DNA of 64,000 nt, taken from contig JAAALK010000289.1 in the NCBI GenBank assembly GCA_019279435.1, positions 12,406,342 through 12,470,341 on the forward strand, written 5' to 3'. The DNA is from Zizania palustris. Its lineage: Eukaryota; Streptophyta; Magnoliopsida; Poales; Poaceae. Below, piece by piece: positions 41,636-52,679 of this stretch. The first letter of the stretch is position 1. Each line of letters begins with the position of its first letter. A program made the translations under genes and the position numbers. A model generated the notes under the pieces. It did no database searches. It had not been told where the DNA came from and saw nothing but the letters and a program-made list of their open reading frames with translations.

Positions 41636-42547
41636 TGATGAGAACATCACTTCACATGATACACACATGGAGCCTCCACCTACAAATCAATTACTAGGAT
41701 CAATCACACGCGCCCGTGCCCATCGCTTGAACCATAAGGTTAATTCTTTCCTTAGCAACTATGTTAATATTTGTTTGGACCGGATGCTACTGAATACTAG
41801 TGATATTTTGTTGCTTAGGAACATGGGAGATGGAATAGAAGAGTTGGAGTTGAAGAAGGAGCCGCACGGATGTTTTGAAGTCAAGATTTCGCTGGTTCGG
41901 ACTACATCGACCACCATGCACCAAAAAGGGCATAACTTCCTCATACGAAGTCCGATTGGCGCGTTCTTTGACTTTTTGGAAAGCTGATGAGAAGACGGAT
42001 CGTTTGCCGTTGGTTTCACTTCATTTGGAGTCTCGAGTCGTTCTGTGTGATTGAAACCGTCCTGCGTGACAGAACTGGGACGTGTTGGCCCATAGTCCAA
42101 GTCTGTTCGCCTTCTAGCCCATAGTCTGAGTCTGTTCGCCTTCCACAGGCTGTCCACGCCCTATATAACTCACTCCAGCCGCCTTTAGGGTTAGGTTTTG
42201 CTTTGTTTGCATCTACACTTGTGTGTTTAGATCCCGCCTCTTGCACCAGACCGATTGGCTGCTGCATTGGCGTTTGTGAAACCTCACCTTATCATCGTTT
42301 GTCTGTGATTTGGCATTCGACTTGTATCCTTCCTGTTCTTGCTTGTGTTCTTGGGTTCGCTTGCAGGAATTAGCCTTCGTGGCGAGGTCAATCGCGTCCT
42401 GCGTGGTTGATAACCAACGGAGACAGTGGTGTAACGATTGCAAGGTTTTGATCCGCCGGACCGGAGCCTTGGATCGCCAACGTCGAGATTCTCCACCAAC
42501 CCAAGTTATCCTTTACCTAGTGGAAGATCGGGACCAATCCCCCATCA
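41636..42547 (+). repeat. Solo LTR inserted in the tandem array (912 bp)
   Basis: Begins TGATGAGAAC and ends CCCATCA, so TGATG...CATCA are inverted. Flanks GAGTC (41631-41635) and GATTC (42548-42552) are a near-perfect duplication. It splits the repeat word gaagagtctaaggactt. Internal sequence (LNHKVNSFL, LLLRNMGDG near 41740-41830) recalls gypsy polyprotein ends. Orientation is assumed. Confidence 0.7.
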
Positions 42548-42555
42548 GATTCTAA

Positions 42556-43380
42556 GGACTTTAAAGAAAAACAGACTTTCGGCTTCCGGGTGCGAAGTGT
42601 CTGTAAAAGAGACGAAGGTGGCCACCCTATGGATTGCAGGCTCCGCTTGTTAGGATCCGTAGAAGAGTCTAAGAACTTTAAAGAAAAACAGACTTTCGAC
42701 CTCCGGGTGCAAAGTGTCTGTAAAAGAGCCAAAGGTGGCCACCCTACGGATTCCAGGCTCCGGCTTGTTAGGATCCGTAGAAGAGTCTAAGGACTTTAAA
42801 GAAAAACAGACTTTCGGCCTCCGGGTGCGAAGTGTCTGTAAAAGAGCCGAAGGTGGCCACCCTACGGATTCCAGGCTCCGACTTGTTAGGATCCGTAGAA
42901 GAGTCTAAGGACTTTAAAGAAAAACAGACTTTCGGCCTCCAGGTGCGAAGTGTCTGTAAAAAAGCCGAAGGTGGCCAACCTAGGGATTCCAGGCTCCGGC
43001 TTGTTAGGATCCATAGAAGAGTCTAAGGACTTTAAAGAAAAACAGACTTTCGGCCTCCGGGTGCAAAGTGTCTGTAAAAGAGCCGAAGGTGGCCACCCTA
43101 TGGATTCCAGGCTTCGGCTTGTTAGGATCCGTAGAAGAGTCTAAGGACTTTAAAGAAAAACAGACTTTTGACCTCCGGGTGCGAAGTGTCTGTAAAAGAG
43201 CCGAAGGTGGCCACCCTACGGATTCCAGGCTCCGGCTTGTTAGGATCCATAGAAGAGTCTAAGGACTTTAAAGAAAAACAGACTTTCGGCCTCCAGGTGG
43301 GAAGTATCTGTAAAAGAGATGAAGGTGGCCAACCTACGGATTCCATGCTCCGGCTTGTTAGGATCCGTACAAGAGTCTAA
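42556..43380 (+). repeat. 118-bp tandem array, seven copies
   Basis: GGACTTTAAAG (or one-base variants) starts units at 42556, 42673, 42791, 42909, 43027, 43145 and 43263. An eighth start is at 43381. Spacings are 117 once and 118 otherwise. Units differ by few bases. A partial copy at about 41550-41635 shows the array once extended left of the solo LTR. Each unit has a stop-free frame of about 64 codons, but 118 is not a multiple of three, so this is not a repeat protein. Confidence 0.93.
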
Positions 43381-43711
43381 AGACTTTAAAAGAGAACAAA
43401 TTTTTAGTCCTTGGCAGCGAACTAAAAATACAAATGATAAGTATAAATTCGAAGCATGCGGTTGTTCGGAGATTCATTGTGCCTAGCGAACCCTTTTCTA
43501 TAGTAAAGGCTCCACCACCCACAAGGGGGTCGGAGGATAGGAGTCACATAGCATACTTTCAAAGCATTTCACATTAAATTATTATACTTTTACATCAAGA
43601 GAAGTTTGTGTCTAAGCCTAGGTAAAATCGGAGACCTTTTCGGCCTCTAGAGATACCTCTACGGCTACTTTGCCCTTAGAAGCTCGAAGCCACCGAAATT
43701 GTCCTTTTAGT

Positions 43712-46700
43712 TCAGATGCTTCTCTTCTTCTTCAAGGCTCGCAGTTTCTTCTGCTCCTCTTGAAGCTCGGCCCATGTCAGGAGCCTTTCGGAGTCAGCCT
43801 CCGTAGGGTCTTCGTCCCGGTACTCCGAGTCGGACCAGTCAATAGGTTCGGAAGACGAAGATCCCTCCGCCTTCTCTTCCTCTTTAATATAAGCAAAGAC
43901 ATCCCGACAGACTTCAAGAGTGATTTCTCCTTCGTCTCCACGAGGAACAGAAAAACGGGAGCGGCAGTAAGGCCTCAAGCCCTCGAGGTTTGCCCACTCC
44001 TTTCAGAGTTCGTCGGTAATTTCCAAAAGTTCGAAGTCAGGGCTCGAAGGGCATGACAAAACCTAAAAAAAGAGCAGAACACCCAAGACAAGTTCTTGTT
44101 TATAACTTTTTCATTAATAAAAAGAGGCTTTACAAGGCTTCATGCACATAGTAACCCTAAGCGGCTAGACCTGCGGGTCGATTGGTGGAGCAAGAACCGA
44201 AGGGGCTGGCGAAGCAGGAAGTGGTGGCTTTGTATGTGCTTGCTTCTGCCGACGGGCCTCGTCAATCCAAGCTTTAGCTGCGACCTTGTGGTCCGTCTTC
44301 CAGGTTGACCGGAAGGCTTCCCAGGCCGAAGCCACCTCCGAAGATGGCCGAAGCCACCTCGTCGTCTGCGAAGCCTCCAAGAGACGAACCCCCGACTGAT
44401 CCGAGGGGGATCCGAAGAGATTCATGGTGACGAAGAACCCCAATGCCGGCACACTGTCTAGAGATCTCTCCGTACCGAATGCCGGAGTTCTTCATCAGCA
44501 ACGAAGCAACTTGGATCCTTGTCAGCTTTCGGTCAAGGGGCTCGTGGGTCGCAGCAGAAGACAAAGGGCACATGGTGCCGAAGTACTCCAGCGTACCCTG
44601 AAGAGCCTCCAAGGTACGGTCCACAATACTTCCAGCCCTGCAGCAGTCGCAGACACTTCGGCCACCCGGAGCATTAAAGAGCTCTTATGGGCCATCGCCT
44701 GGCTGAGAGCCCCTGGAGCTCCACCAACTGCGCACTCGAAGTAGCAGCCTCTTGGCGTAGTCTTTCAACTTCCGCTCAGAGGACGACGCGCTCGGCCTCG
44801 ACCTCTTGGGTAGACGAACGAAGGGCATCACTGGCTTGTCGCGCTTCTCGGAGGGCTTCGTCAGACGCCGCCCTAGCCCTCCGTTCCTCTAGGACCTCTT
44901 CCTCCAGCCTCAGGGATCTCTCGGTGGAGGCGTTAAGGGCCGTCTGAAGGGTGGTGACCTTCCGGTTAAGCCGATTAACCTCGACCTCGTTGGAAGTCGC
45001 TGCCGCTCTAGCAAGGACAAATTGCTGTGAAGAGAACAAGTAAGTACTAAGGTATTTATGGTCACTAATACGAAGCAGCTATGGTGTCTTTACATACCTG
45101 AAGGGCAGCTCTTTAGAGGGCTGAGTTGAGTGACGAAGCCCTATCCTCACTTAAAATGGAGACCAAGCCCGAATTGGCGATATCCTGGCTTCTCTCTGCC
45201 AGGGGCTCCATGAGGCTCCGGAGGCCACTCCGATGCTCCAAGAACGAAGCCAGCAGAGGAAGCCAAGACAAAGCTTGGAGATCATCCGCTGCGGCCTCGT
45301 CCTCCGAATTGCCGGTGGAGGTCGCGGCCTAGCAAGGAAAAAGGCCGAGGCTGGATATGCTCTTGCCACTCCCCGGTATGAAAGAGGCCGAAGCAGGGAC
45401 ACTCCAATTGTCGGCAGCTACCCCTTCGTCTAGAACCGCATCGGTAGAGACAACCTCGGCGGTCGAGGCTGCCGCTGCAGGGATGACCTCCGTCGCCAAG
45501 TTCGTCTCAGCAGGCTCATCATCCGCTCCAACGGATGCGTCCTCTACCATCAAGCTCGGAGCGTCCAAAGGTACGGGGGGGTCCGCTTGAGCAGCAGCCT
45601 CCGAAGGTGCAGGAGCTTCGGACGCCACCGAGGCATTGACACCCGTAGAGGTACCTACTTCGATAACAAAATTAATAAGCATGTTTTCAGGAATAGTGTG
45701 CAGGTATTGATCAAAAAACGGGGGAGCTTCGGAAAGTACCTCCGGGAGCCTCGTGGGGTACGATCGCCGGATCCTCCAGGACCTCATACATCTGAAGGAT
45801 GTCGGCGAAGTCATCTCCTGAGGTCCCGCCCCCAACATTTCCTGCCGGAGCCGTGATCTCCGCCGTAACCACCTCTGGTGCAGGCAAGTTGGGAGTAGCG
45901 GAGTCTGACTCCACTTGCACGACGATGGGCATAGGAGGAACCGTCGGAGTTACACTTACTACCTCCCTAACGGAGGTGCTAGGGGGGACCTCCCCTAGGT
46001 CTTCGTCGTCCAGGAGGTAGGCTTCGAAGGCCGCCGCCGTCTGACCGTCGGAGTCCTCTGCCTCTTCGGAGGCTGAGATCTAAGCGCCTGGCTATGAAGC
46101 AGACGAGGCAGGCGCCAACTGCGAAGGGGGCTTCGCTAACTTCTTCTTCCTGGGCAGCTGCTTGCCGGTCTTCTTGGATGGTTTGGCAGTGGCTTTCCTT
46201 TTGCGAGCAGCCGCTCCGGTCAGGGCGAAGTCCAGAAGGAGGGAGAGCTCCATTCCGAGAGCTCTCCACACTCTGTTGGATCGCTCCCAGCATCCCACCA
46301 GTTCTAGCCTTTTTTCCCTCTCGGCCACCGAAGGGGCTCCGAGAACTCGTTCGGTGGCCCGAACTATGTCCTCCGGAGCCAATGCCAGAGGCGCCGCTGA
46401 AAGAAAAAGGTATGAAATTATGAATATAATCGGTTTCTTCATCTAATATGATGCTGCAGGGAGTAAGTATTACCTAAGTTTTGGAGGTCCCCCTCCGAGG
46501 CCTGTGGAAACACGATCGGCCAGTTGGCTCCGAGGGGAGGGATCCGAAGGGCGATGAACTCCTCGGCCAGATCGCGCATGCTCATGCGACGAGCCACCGA
46601 AGTGAGCAGCCCTAGCCTCGTCGAGAGCAGGCTAGGGTTCGGAGAGATGTCGGCCTCTTTCCGGAACCAGATCTCCTGGAGAGGACCAGCGAGGGGGGAG

Positions 46701-47348
46701 TCCTCTCCGACTTCGGCGTAAAACCACCAAAATATCCAGTTTGTATACCACCTATCATTTATGGCTTTTGCAGGGAAGTGAAGGGCATGCTCCCTCCGTA
46801 GCTGGAAGTTGACGCTGCCAAAGGCTATAGTCACCTTGGAGTCCTCAGGTCCGTCTTGGGGCTTCGGCTGGCATATAGATCTCGGAGCGTCCTTCGCATC
46901 CCTCTGCCCGGAGCGCCCACTCGAAGATGGCTAAGCGCGCGATGGCGTTGGGGGATAGCTGAGGCAGAGTTATGTGGAACAAGTCCAATACCTCTGCCAA
47001 GAAGTCCACGGCTGGCAGTCCCAGGCCTGCATCGAAGAATGCTTCGAAGACCACCACCTCACCGCTTCGCGGCCTTGGAGTTGATTCTGTCCCGGGGACT
47101 CGAGTCCTCAGTCCAGCGCCTAGCTTTCCATCCACTGCTTCTTCAATGGATTCGGCGGTGCTCACGGATTGGCCGATGATGAAGCTCTGGGCAATCTTCT
47201 TCTTGGAAGGCGGACGGAGCGCCCGAGGATTCTTGGGCCAAGCTCCGCTCGAGGTCCCCGCCATTGCCGCTGCTGCCGAGGCAACCCACGCCTGTCTCTG
47301 CGCTAGGGTGTTGGCTGTTGCCGAAGTGGTGTGGCTAGTTCTCGCCAT
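43712..47348 (-). pseudogene. Antisense gene of the 38725 element (multi-exon)
   Basis: ATG at 47348. Exon 1 (to 46474) has the Transposase_28-like domain (VVVFEAFFDAGLGLPAVDFL, LPQLSPNAIARLAIFEWALR, INDRWYTNWIFWWFYAEVG). A small deletion causes a frame change near 46850. Intron 46473-46397 is GTAATAC...CTTTCAG. Exon 2 carries LALAPEDIVRATERVLGAPS, CWERSNRVWRALG and a Lys-rich segment. A further intron at 45097-45025 (GTATGTA...TTCACAG) precedes a coiled coil (45024-44740). The C-terminal domain (RYGEISRQCAGIGVL, ASAWEAFRSTWKT) stops at 44165. The small downstream ORF lies at 43978-43712. Several frame changes make this copy inactive, but the layout matches X, Y and V. It is convergent with pol. 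Confidence 0.72.
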
Positions 47349-47442
47349 TGCACTTGGGTGCTCAAGAGATTGGAAGATTGGGGGAAGGTGAATCGTGAAT
47401 AATGGATGCAGTAAAAAATCTCGGTTAATCCCTGTCTTTCCC

Positions 47443-47450
47443 TTTTATAA
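47443..47450 (-). promoter_or_regulatory. TATA box of the antisense gene (38725 element)
   Basis: TTATAAAAGG on the minus strand, about 95 bp upstream of the ATG at 47348, the same place as in Y although the flanking sequence has diverged. Confidence 0.6.
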
Positions 47451-47843
47451 ACCGCACGACAAGTGCTATTCTTCGATTGATTTCACACTGCAGGTTCGGC
47501 TTCTGTCACCGACAAGTGGGTCTGGTAATTGGAACGACAAGCAACCGCTGTAAAAATCGACTGTTACCTTTTTTGCAGAGTGTAACGGCTACTTGCGCTG
47601 TAACAGCTACAATCTAACGGCGCTCCACGACGTTTGCACTCCGAGACCGTTCCCTTCCCAACGTGTGTTCCCATTGCATCAAGAACACGAAGGGGGAGGT
47701 TCGAACGCGTTGGGCTTGAAGTCCTCGGCTAAGTCGCAGCATGCCTAAATCCTTTTTAAGCCTCAGAAAATAGAAATGTTCCTTTCGTATACTGCCTTCT
47801 TTCTAAACAGGTTAACCACAGAGAGGCGTATTCGAGGGGCTAC

Positions 47844-48339
47844 TGTTGGGGGAAATTACTCCATTTCCAGGGCTTAAAGATTAATCCTTCAAAGGCTGAG
47901 GAGGACTCCGAAGCTATTGAGCTGTTGTTCGAAGTATGCGTCGCCACGCCGAAGGGTGCAGTGGTGCGAAGCCCTGGAGAACCCTCCGAACGGAAGATGG
48001 AGGCCTCGAAGCCGAAGGACATGATTGATTGGATGTCCAGCTTATCCATCTACCTTGTAGTATTTTACCTTATATAACCTTGTTTATGGTACCGAATAGT
48101 TTCCACTATGTCGGTTGTAATCTAGGGGTAAATAGGTCTTTTCCTTATGCTTTTCCCCCTATAAATATCCCCCTTTGTACCTTGTAAAAGGGGGATCCAA
48201 AACAAGTTATTCATCACACTCATTCGGACCACTTGAGTTATTATCCAGTTCGGAGGCTCGAAGTAGTCCTAAAGCACAAACTCCCTGTTTGTCCGTTCTT
48301 GATCTCAGAGAACCTGTTGGCGTAACATTTGCGCCAACA
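47844..48339 (+). repeat. 3' LTR of the 38725 element (496 bp)
   Basis: Begins TGTTGGGGGAAATTACTCC after GTATTCGAGGGGCTAC and ends GCGCCAACA, then GTATC. Full length. Confidence 0.9.
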
Positions 48340-48905
48340 GTATCTTTTCCAATTTTTGAATTACCTATAAAGGGCTACCTAGTCCTAGGGTTTCTACGAA
48401 ATCATTCACTTTACCAATTCCTAAAAATTATTCTCTGCAATCTTCTTCCACCTGCGTTGTTGCCTTCGTTGGTCTAGTTTTTATCGTCGGTGTACTGTTC
48501 ATCGTGGGCTGCCTTCGATTTCTTCTGAACCGCTTTGGTTTTGTGAATTACCTGTTGCCTTGCTGGTTTTCTAGAGGTATTACCGCCATCGATTTTCCAG
48601 AACCTGACGAGCAGAGGCGGCGTGCCATAGGCATTGTCTTTGACGGCGCATCGACTGGGCACATGCATGATCCTCTCCGCCGAGAGGCCACTAGGAACTA
48701 TGCGGCGCCAGTCCTATGTGGGAGGCCGGTTTTTCGTGAGAAATCCCTGTGCTCACTATCACAGTTTTCTCTTGAATTTCCAGATCGGTGCTGCTGCCTA
48801 TGTATCTTCACCGACAGCTGCTTCATGTCTGTTCGGCAAAATGCACTAGAAGGCGTTGTGTTGGAAGGAAGCCAGATTGGCGCACATGAGATAGAAAGTG
48901 ACAGC
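48340..48905 (+). repeat. 3' LTR of copia 3, second part (truncated)
   Basis: Resumes with GTATCTTTTCC and follows 5' LTR positions 30474-31035 (gtttctacgaaatcattcac, tctagtttttatc, ggaaggaagccagatt). Similarity stops near 48902, so the LTR end is missing. Confidence 0.82.
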
Positions 48906-48910
48906 GCATT

Positions 48911-49236
48911 GGTGCATTTTTTGGTCACACATTGACACACGTGTGGTCTGGGAGATCATCTTAACTCTTGTGTATGTCCTACGTTCTTAGAAAAAAAGGG
49001 TTCAAGGCGTGCCAATCAGTTTGACCCTGCATCTGATAAGGAAACAGGAAAACATAATCAATAGAATAGTGTTGGCATGCTTTTTGGTCACACTTTGACA
49101 CATGCGTGGCCTGGGAGATTTGCTTAATTCCAGTGCAGGTCCTACGTCTTAGAAAAGGGGTTAAAGGTGTGCCAATCAGTTTGACCCTACAACTGATAAG
49201 GGATAGGAAAAGATAAAAGTTAGTAGCATAGTTGAT
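48911..49236 (+). repeat. Two direct copies of a 163-bp unit
   Basis: TTGGTCACAC recurs at 48921 and 49084. Both copies continue with ctgggagat, a cctacg...cttagaaaa segment and GTGCCAATCAGTTTGACCCT, then aactgataagg-like sequence. The source element is not recognised. Confidence 0.8.
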
Positions 49237-49287
49237 TGGATGGCAAGCCGGTGACTGTGGTATAAATGATAAAACCATGAACTAGTG

Positions 49288-50169
49288 TGTTGATCGGCCA
49301 TACGGTCGATAGCCCGAGTTGGCCCAATCAAGCGAGTGTGCCATCGGCCGATAGAAAATATGGAATATGCATATAGGCCGATGTGCACCATTCGATGGTG
49401 AACATGATACGGAGATGAATTAAAGTTAACCTATCAGCTTGTACTCTGATAGAAATAAATAAAGCATGCCAAATAACATATCTATATCATAGAAATCATC
49501 ACAATAACTAGATCGGACCTAACTGAGATAGTAGCTGGCCACGATGATCTGAACAATATATCAACAAATTAAGCAAACTTTATTTAGATGAACAGTATAT
49601 GACATGAAAAGATACAATAGCAAGAGATGTCGGACTTAACTGATGAAGCCTTAAACTATCAAACCCAGATCACTTCAATCTAACAGATCAAACCTAACTG
49701 ATGCAACCTTAGACCTAGCCAAATACACTGAGAACAACCGATGACCGTGTTGTTTCACTATTCTCCTTAAGATATTCAACCGAACCGATTCAGCCATGAG
49801 GGTACTAACCTAGTTGGCATGGAGATCGGGGGTGGTGGGACTCACCTCTTCATCGGAGATCAAAATGATGCAGCCCAACTCCGAGCACTTGAGACCCGAT
49901 GGATAACCTTGGGGCACAAGGGTGGCGATGCGCCGATTGATTGATTAAACGAGAGTTGACTAATCTACCAAAGGGATACATATTTATAGTCCGTAGACTT
50001 GATGTCCAAGTAACTTATCCAACCGAATCTGGATGAATCTGTAACCATCTGTTGCTCTTATCTCCATCGACGCCCTTCCGATCATGCAGCTGTTGCGGAT
50101 GGATTCCTTTGACTTTCCTTGACCGGATCTTCCTTGACCTTCTGTTGACCGCAAATGTTGGCATCAACA
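49288..50169 (-). repeat. LTR of gypsy C (882 bp)
   Basis: Ends are TGTTGA...TCAACA. On the minus strand a TATA box ACTATAAATATG lies at 49979-49990, which supports the orientation. It contains repeated aactgatgaagcctt-like words near 49640-49720. Confidence 0.7.
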
Positions 50170-50505
50170 CATGCCCCTTAGTTTTGAGGTATTAAGGGGC
50201 AGCTGATGCTTTGAATCTATCAATCATAATTGCCTTATGCCACCAAGTCATTTCACATGGTCGTCTCACATTCATTGCCATCAGCCTAAAAATCTCTTCC
50301 CCTTCTCTGCCACTCTATGATTGGCTTAACACGACAACCAAAGATCGACACTAGCTAATAAATATTCGGCTTTTTCACCCTTCTCCTTTTTATGCTTTCC
50401 ATCTGCATTGCCTTTGCTCTCGATCTGCTGGCTTCTAGTGCGCCTCTGATTACTGTCACCTGTCACCTTCACCTCCCTCACATTTTTGCATCTGGCAACA
50501 TTGGG

Positions 50506-52679
50506 ATGGCCAACCTTCACGAAGTCCCTGAGGTAGGCCCCGGTGTTTTCATCTTCTCCGTTCTTCTTGGTACCCCTGGCCTATTTTTCTTATTGTGTAT
50601 TCCTTCTTTTCCTGTTTTCTTTGCAGCACTTGTGGGATCAGGTCTAGGGATGGCAATCGGGTACGACGGGTACGTGTAGTGCATACCCATACCCGTACCT
50701 GTTTATCCAATGGGTAAAAACCCATGCCCATACCCGTTACCCGCGGGCGCCGTATACCCGTGGGTATACCCATTTACCCATGAAACAAAAAGTGAATGAA
50801 CCGAGGAGAGGAGGAGCACAAGTGCAGAGTCGGTGTGGAGGCCAGCCGTCCACCGCGTGGGGGTGCTTGGCGGTGCGCGGCCACCCGGACCGACATCGGG
50901 AGACACTCGGCATGCGGGCCAGTGCAGGGTGAAGTGCGAGGGCTGCGCGCCTGCGCACCCGCGCCATCTAGCTAGCGTAGGGTGGTAGTCGACGACGCGT
51001 GGGGCGGTGCGTGAGGGGCGGCGCTCGGCCACGCAGGCCAGCAATGGGTGGCTTGCGGTGGCATGGCCACGCCAGCCGACGTGGTGCGCTCAGGGGGTGT
51101 ATAGGGTGTGGAAGAGGAGAGGAGAGGAAGAAAGAGAGAAGTGAGTTGAGAGAGGAGTGGCGGCTGGTGAGGGTGGAGGGTGGAGAGAGAAGTGGGATGA
51201 AGGGATGTTAGGGTTTCACATTTATTTTATAGTGTGGATAATCGGGTAAACGGGTAAACGGGTATGGGTAGTCGATACCCATACCCATACTCATTTACCA
51301 ATCGGGTATGAAATTGAGAACAAACCCAACCCTAATAGGTTTTTTACCGGTGGGTAAACGGGAAATCGGGTACGATTGCCATCCCTAATCAGGTCCTTAT
51401 TCCCATAGTCGATTATCCTTGTAGTTTCTTCTTAGGTCCCATGGGCAATCTAGACCCCGTTGATTTCATCAACGTAGAGACACTCTGCATTCCTCTGAAA
51501 TGTTCCCCCATGGACCCCTCCATATAGGGCTATGGCTTCAACTACTCTCCTTCTCCCATCTCCGGCTGGCGCGACTAGTACCTTACGGTATCGGTTGTCT
51601 ATTCGTGTCTTGTTATTTTTGGTTTGATGCCTTAAATGCCTTCTTTTTTGGTCATGGACCAATGAGTCCTTCTTTGCTCGATGTTTACTTTTTGCCCAGC
51701 ATAGATATCGACTCATTGGCCGACCCTTTTGACTTCTGCTATCAACCTTTCCCTCTTCTCAGGGTTATGCTGGCTGACAGTTGGGACCGCTATATTGCGA
51801 GGCACAATAAGAAAAATGGATTTGTAGACACCGTTGAGCATATCACCTTGTTGAATCTTTAGCTACAAGAGTTCATCTTTTGCATGCCGATCTTGGCCCC
51901 AACCTTTCAGTTTCGTTTCCTAGCCGAACGGCTGGCCACCGGCGCACAAGTTCCACTCGATCGTTATCTCCTTAGGGCGGTATATCGCTTCCTTCTCCTT
52001 GTAGCGGTTGACCTATCGGCGGGTAATTTCATTGACCATCTCAGGGGGCCCTGGTGGTTATTCCAACTATGGCTCAACATTTACACCGCTGACATCATTG
52101 GACGGACCCCTTTTAGTCAATCGCTTTTTCCCACCGATTTTCTAGAATCGGTCATCCCCACTTATCGTTTTTGCTCCTCTTTAGAGTGAAGTGGTGAAGT
52201 CCCCTTCTACCACTCCCTTTTCTTCTACGGCTTTGACCGATTTTTTCAGGAACTTTTATCTTGGATTCTCCAACCGAGCCAGCTGGTTCCCTTTTGATTT
52301 TTATGCGGAGCATGCTTTTCCCAACCGATTGGTCTTCCCTGATGTGTCCTGGAATGATGCATCCTTCCGTATATTCTCGTCGACCATCTCTCCATGCCTG
52401 CTCCCCACTGACTTTGCTGAGAAATGCACCCATGTGTCTTCCTACGAGTTTTACCACCCTTTGGTCTTTTCTCGCCAACTGGGATTTGGCCAACTCCTGC
52501 CTCACCTCCTCTTCATCGGCCAAATCCAAACTTGTGGGACAGTCTTAGGCCCTTGGGAGTGGCTCCTGACTCCCTCCGTTGATGTAGCTGTGGCTTGGGA
52601 GGCCTTTCAACCATCTTGGAGTGCTGAAGGCCGATCTGCTATCAAGACATGGATTAATGAAGGGCTTCATCAAAAATAA
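50506..52679 (+). pseudogene. Plant-mobile-domain gene fused in frame to a Tat antisense-gene C-terminus
   Basis: Exon 1 starts at ATG 50506 (MANLHEVPE). An intron at 50533-50626 (GTAGGCC...TTTGCAG) leads to HLWDQV, split by the hAT, then LIPIVDYPCSFFLGPMGNLD. Stops occur at DPSI-stop and WRD-stop (near 51530 and 51570). Further on, MSPSLLDVYFLPSIDIDS, FQFRFLAERLATGAQVPLDR, GPWWLFQLWLN and HPLVFSRQLGFGQLLPHLLF match plant mobile domain (PMD, 'aminotransferase-like') proteins spread by plant transposons. At about 52540-52565 the frame passes into TPSVDVAVAWEAFQPSWSAE, the C-terminal domain of the X/Y-type antisense gene, and stops at 52679. A TATA-like AATAAATATT lies at 50357. Function unknown. 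Confidence 0.68.
50645..51387. mobile_element. Non-autonomous hAT transposon (743 bp)
   Basis: Terminal inverted repeats TAGGGATGGCAATCG...CGATTGCCATCCCTA are flanked by a perfect 8-bp duplication ATCAGGTC (50637-50644 and 51388-51395), diagnostic of the hAT superfamily. Subterminal regions are full of GGGTA/ACCC words. The GC-rich middle has no transposase. It sits in exon 2 of the PMD gene. Confidence 0.92.

Larger units (their letters stand above)
38725..48339 (+). mobile_element. Ty3/gypsy Tat-like element inserted in the copia 3 LTR
   Basis: Both ends are LTRs of the X/Y/Z family, flanked by perfect 5-bp duplications (GTATC). The interior holds a truncated 5' LTR joined directly to RT, two RNase H domains, integrase, a tandem array with a solo LTR, and the antisense gene. 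Primer site, gag, protease and most of RT are deleted, so it cannot move by itself. The two LTRs differ at about 11 positions over 429 aligned bases by hand count. Confidence 0.92.
29923..48905 (+). mobile_element. Ty1/copia retrotransposon 3 (SIRE/Maximus-like), interrupted by a gypsy element
   Basis: 5' LTR, primer site, gag, protease, integrase, RT, RNase H, long 3' region and a 3' LTR. The 3' LTR is split at 38724/48340 by the 38725-48339 insertion and then cut off near 48905. All domains are recognisable but contain stops. Confidence 0.87.
49288..52540 (-). mobile_element. Ty3/gypsy element C, 3' end with antisense plant-mobile-domain gene
   Basis: Minus-oriented 3' LTR (49288-50169) preceded, on the minus strand, by a polypurine-like CTAAGGGGCATG (50170-50181). 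Upstream of that lies a gene on the plus strand. This repeats the layout of X and Y with a different LTR and a different antisense gene. No pol of this family is seen. Confidence 0.6.

Noticed and set aside
42556..43380. CRISPR-like regular repeats
   Set aside because: Units are 118 bp head to tail with no unique spacers, inside a plant retrotransposon.
42590..43380. A tandem-repeat protein encoded by the 118-bp array
   Set aside because: The unit length is not a multiple of three, so each open frame ends within about one unit.
50645..51387. Interstitial telomere repeat
   Set aside because: The GGGTA words lie inside hAT termini with an 8-bp duplication and do not match plant TTTAGGG.
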